A DNA stretch of 21,087 nt. Origin: Botryllus schlosseri (Eukaryota > Chordata > Ascidiacea > Stolidobranchia > Styelidae). Shown piece by piece: positions 18,448 to 21,087 of the stretch (position 1 is its first letter; every line of letters starts with the position of its first letter). The stretch covers positions 1-21,087 of the forward strand of contig ATSW01010190.1 in NCBI GenBank assembly GCA_000444245.1, in the 5' to 3' direction. The notes under the pieces are model-generated. The model made no database searches and was not told the DNA's origin. It saw only the letters and a program-made list of their open reading frames with translations. Position numbers and translations under genes: made by a program.

Positions 18448-18840
18448 CCTAGTATACATATATCGAAGTTTTCAGTCAGCATAAGGGCAGTCCTTTTCGG
18501 CCAAGGCTTTCTCGCAGCCTATCGTTCTGGCACACTTCATGCAGCAGCATGTTACAGGGCCTAAAACTGTATGTGTCTTGGTGCGTTGTGGCCCGGTAAT
18601 GGCCGACGCCGAAATACCCATGCCCATTTGTATTATTTATGCCTATTTTTCTTTGGACTGAGAGTACCCATGTACACAATAACCCAGATATTCGACAACA
18701 GAGCCTACTATTTTAGTTGCAACAATTTCAAAAAAACTTTATAACTTATGCTAATTTACGAAACAATTTTGGGCCCCCTTCGAGCCCCCCCCCCGCAATT
18801 GGGGTGGGGGTTGGGTGTGGCAGTGTTACGGTCCTGCATA
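18448..18840 (+). repeat. Dispersed repeat copy B, left arm of large inverted pair
   Basis: The motif order is GAAGTTTTCAGTCAGC, AAGGGCAGTCCTTTTCGGCC, GTTACAGGGCC, GGTAATGGCCGACGCCGAAAT, GAGTACCCAT, TTATAACTTATGCTAAT, TTTTGGGCCCCCTTCGAGC, a C run, AATTGGGGTGGGGG, then GTTACGGTCCTG. The final GTTACGGTCCTG resembles the complement of a CAGGGCCGTAAC transposon end. A minus-strand frame through it reads MGISASAITGPQRTKT and on through VLGPVTCCC. Confidence 0.8.
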
Positions 18841-18911
18841 ACCCCAGCTTCATCCGTCTTTATTAATTATAATAGAACAGAACAACTTACGTTTTATTAT
18901 TTATTGTTGTA

Positions 18912-19318
18912 TACAGGGCCGTAACTGAACTGCCGCACCCCAAACTCCCCAATTGGGGGGGAGAGCTCGAAGGGGGCCCGAAATTATTTCGTGAATTAGC
19001 ATAAATTATAGAGTATTTTTGGAAAATTTAAGCAAGTTTGTCAAAAGATTTTCGCGCTATGCGCGATTTCAAGTTGCCAAGTATCTTGATTTTGCGGTAC
19101 TCTTCCCCTAGAAAAAATACGAAAGATTTATAGAAATGGGCATATCAGCGTTCACCATTATAGAGCCACGATGCACCAAGACATATAAAGTTTTAGGCCA
19201 TGTAACATGCGACTCCAAAAAGTGTGCCGGAACGATCGACTGTGAGAAAATCTTGGCCGAAAAGGACTGCCCTTATACTGATCGAAAACTTCGTTATATA
19301 TGCAAAATACATATAGGT
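18912..19318 (-). repeat. Dispersed repeat copy C, right arm of large inverted pair
   Basis: This is the inverted counterpart of 18448-18840, starting just after ATACAGGGCCGTAAC and ending near GATCGAAAACTTCG and ATATATGC. The 69 nt between the arms (18841-18909) are not shared. Pairing is good but interrupted by small gaps; I judge roughly three quarters identical, uncomputed. The plus frame 19136-19435 starts inside this copy and runs out of it to the right. Confidence 0.8.
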
Positions 19319-19435
19319 TTAATTAGGCGCCTAAATTACTGGCGCCGAATGTTCCTGTCTTGGGAATCTGAACCTCACAAGATAAATACCATCCCGCCGG
19401 GAAAATTATGTGCCAGTGAAGAAATACCAATTTGA
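19136..19435 (+). other. Unassigned 99-codon frame overlapping repeat copy C
   Basis: The ATG-to-stop frame begins MGISAFTIIEP, includes VTCDSKKCAGTIDCEK and LAEKDCPYTD, and ends outside the repeat. The inverted copy at 18.5 kb codes a similar peptide (GPVTCCCMKCARTIGCEK, LAEKDCPYAD) in the matching frame. That may mean the parental repeat was coding, or simply that two DNA copies are similar. No family recognised. Confidence 0.25.
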
Positions 19436-19642
19436 AATCGTGTGCGTCTTTTAGTTTAGTAGCCTACGTTTGGGCGATTCCTTATCTATGATATAGCAGA
19501 CAGGAGGTCACAAAATAACAACATGTTACGGAGTCATACCAACGGGCCCTACAGTTTCAATAACACTTCACTCAGCTCTACCGGTAAATCTGATTACGGG
19601 AGCAGAGAGGACAAGAAATTGATAGCAATATATATGCAATTC
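19319..19642. other. No separate gene seen
   Basis: This holds the tail of the frame described above, then AT-rich DNA without repeats or domains that I can name. Two GGCGCC hexamers lie close together near 19326-19346. Confidence 0.4.
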
Positions 19643-19830
19643 CAGAGGTGGTCAGTAACGAAGTACTTCTACTTTTGGGAAGTACTCAAGTAGTTGTCCT
19701 CTACTTCTGGTACTTACTCAAGTAGATCTGATTTTCTCTACTTCTAATTCTACTTTGTAATATTTTGTGATTTACTTACTTACTTTTCGCTATTTTTAGT
19801 TTGTCAAGTAGAAGTAGTTTAATCCCCCAA
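19643..19830. mobile_element. hAT-type repeat with CAGAGGTGGTCAGTAACG end
   Basis: The start CAGAGGTGGTCAGTAACGAA followed by AGTACTTCTACTT and repeated ACTCAAGTAG is the form of a widespread hAT non-autonomous end. TTACTTACTTACTT and AAGTAGAAGTAG follow. The far end is not evident, so the right limit is approximate. Confidence 0.5.
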
Positions 19831-20496
19831 TGCGAAAGATAACCTGAGGAATTTCGGGGCTGTTTTCACGGAGTACCAACATTTAATATTCATAAAAGTC
19901 AAAAAAAATTTTGGCGCTCCGCGCGCAGTAGTTATGGAGTGACAAAGATGTTTTCACGAAGGAATCAGTGAATATAATTTAAGTACGTGGTTGGTTCCGC
20001 TAACATCGCATTCTCTCCCATATCAAATATTTCATCATAGTAAATATGGCCCACCATAACATTTGAAAATACCGTTTCACAATCTAGCAATTACCTATCT
20101 TATCGTAATATAGCAGCCCATGACGTATCCTGCTAATCTGGAAATACGGCTTTTTTCAACGTTACACCTGTTTTAGCAGATCGCCTTTGAAGCTTTATGG
20201 ACAAAAGACATGAAATGTATTTTTCGCTTTTTAGAAATGGTATTTGTATTTCACTTTCAATTCCGAGTATCATACTTTGAGTTCTATAATTACTTTCAGA
20301 TCTTTAGTCTGCAGTACAGGCCTGCAATCTACATGTTGAAGCATGTATAGTAATGCCTCTACTTTCCTAAAATAAAGCTACACTAAATATAAATGTTACG
20401 ATCCCCAATATTTGTTATTAACGTATACTAATCGCACAAAGTGTTGAAACCGTATCCGATACATTCTACGTATTGCTCTTCGTCTTATATATAGGC
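19831..20496. other. No gene seen
   Basis: This is AT-rich DNA. TTGGCGCTCCGCGCGC near 19913 resembles the GCGC dyad of the dispersed repeat family but stands alone. No exon continuing the TTC34-like frame was found. Confidence 0.4.
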
Positions 20497-20635
20497 AGGG
20501 TTGCCATACCGTCCTTATTTCTAAGATCTGTCCTTATTTTGAGGGGCCACATCTTAGAAAACTCTACTGTCCTTATTTCTAAGAAATGTCCTTATTTTCG
20601 ACTTGCGTCCTTATTTTGTCTTATTTTCGACCACT
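20497..20635. mobile_element. Repeat with CAGGGTTGCCATACCG end and GTCCTTATTT units
   Basis: It opens CAGGGTTGCCATACCG, a form I associate with hAT non-autonomous ends, and contains TGTCCTTATTT or CGTCCTTATTT five times within about 110 bp, plus a trailing GTCTTATTTTCGAC. The opposite end and a target duplication are not visible, so it may be cut short. Confidence 0.5.
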
Positions 20636-21087
20636 ACAGAACCTCGATCGTTTTCCTCTGGTATCTGCACTGCATAATATTCTAAAATTATGCTTTTGCG
20701 TCGAGATTTTATGACATCATAAATGAAATGAACTCTCGTAACGTACACGCCACAGGATTTGACTTCTATGTGGTGAGATATCCAGGGCAGGGAGTGGTGG
20801 TATATCAGTTTCAGCTGTACCAAGCTAACGCAGCGGACGTCACTTAAGCAGTAAACAGCAGTACCAGGTTCCTACTGTTTAGTCTACAGCAGAATAAGCT
20901 GGAAGGCTGCATTTATTGTGTAGTGAAAAAAGACGCAGTGCAGTCGACACATTCGTTAAAAAGTAGTAAAGCTATAATTCATTGATAAATTTATCTAAAT
21001 TATATTGCACTTGCGCATATAGTTTTAGCTACTAATAAGGCTAAACCTGATTAGTTAAAAATTAACAGTCATAAAAACGTGTTTCGT
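20636..21087. other. Right-edge DNA without recognisable gene
   Basis: No exon, RNA gene or transposon end can be supported here. The 70-residue minus-strand frame at 20611-20823 has no recognisable motif. Confidence 0.4.

Overview
The window is animal nuclear DNA. It is AT-rich, has spliced coding exons with GT-AG introns (one only 69 nt long), a LINE with both reading frames open, and a dense, nested population of hAT-type DNA transposons. The style suits an invertebrate, perhaps a marine deuterostome such as a tunicate, but the sequence alone does not settle the species. Sixteen ambiguous bases are scattered through it; ten of them lie within about 300 bp inside one transposon.

Positions 1-3462 hold a minus-strand LINE of the L1/Tx1 group, cut by the left window edge. 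Its ORF1 (two CCHC zinc knuckles) is followed one base later by the ORF2 start. ORF2 (APE endonuclease, then reverse transcriptase) stays open for 780 codons up to the edge. From 4230 to 6520 there is a palindromic minisatellite interrupted by a 1.76-kb hAT element with a perfect 8-bp target duplication; that element keeps a BED zinc-finger remnant. From 6851 to 9173 another hAT with about 65-bp inverted ends contains a copy of a dispersed repeat, which is itself split by an 831-bp hAT with a perfect 8-bp duplication. From 9174 to 13700 I see no gene, only repeat pieces and a 315-bp MITE at 12890-13204.

The one host gene I can support lies on the plus strand. It has three phase-compatible exons (13705-13934, 16786-16915, 16985-17146) encoding the first 174 residues of a TPR-type protein that I read as TTC34-like. 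Its first intron holds a 335-bp tandem duplication, one copy of which carries a 194-bp hAT-like MITE while the other copy preserves the empty site. Downstream exons were not found and may lie beyond the right edge.

The right end (17147-21087) is repeat-rich: a hairpin-bearing repeat near 17478, a near-perfect 57-bp-arm foldback at 18226-18358, an approximately 870-bp inverted pair of one dispersed repeat family (18448-19318), and ends of further hAT-like repeats. Apart from the TTC34-like gene, what can be read here is transposon history. I found no evidence for a new multi-gene system. The most unusual structures are the two foldbacks at 18.2-19.3 kb and the interrupted minisatellite palindrome.
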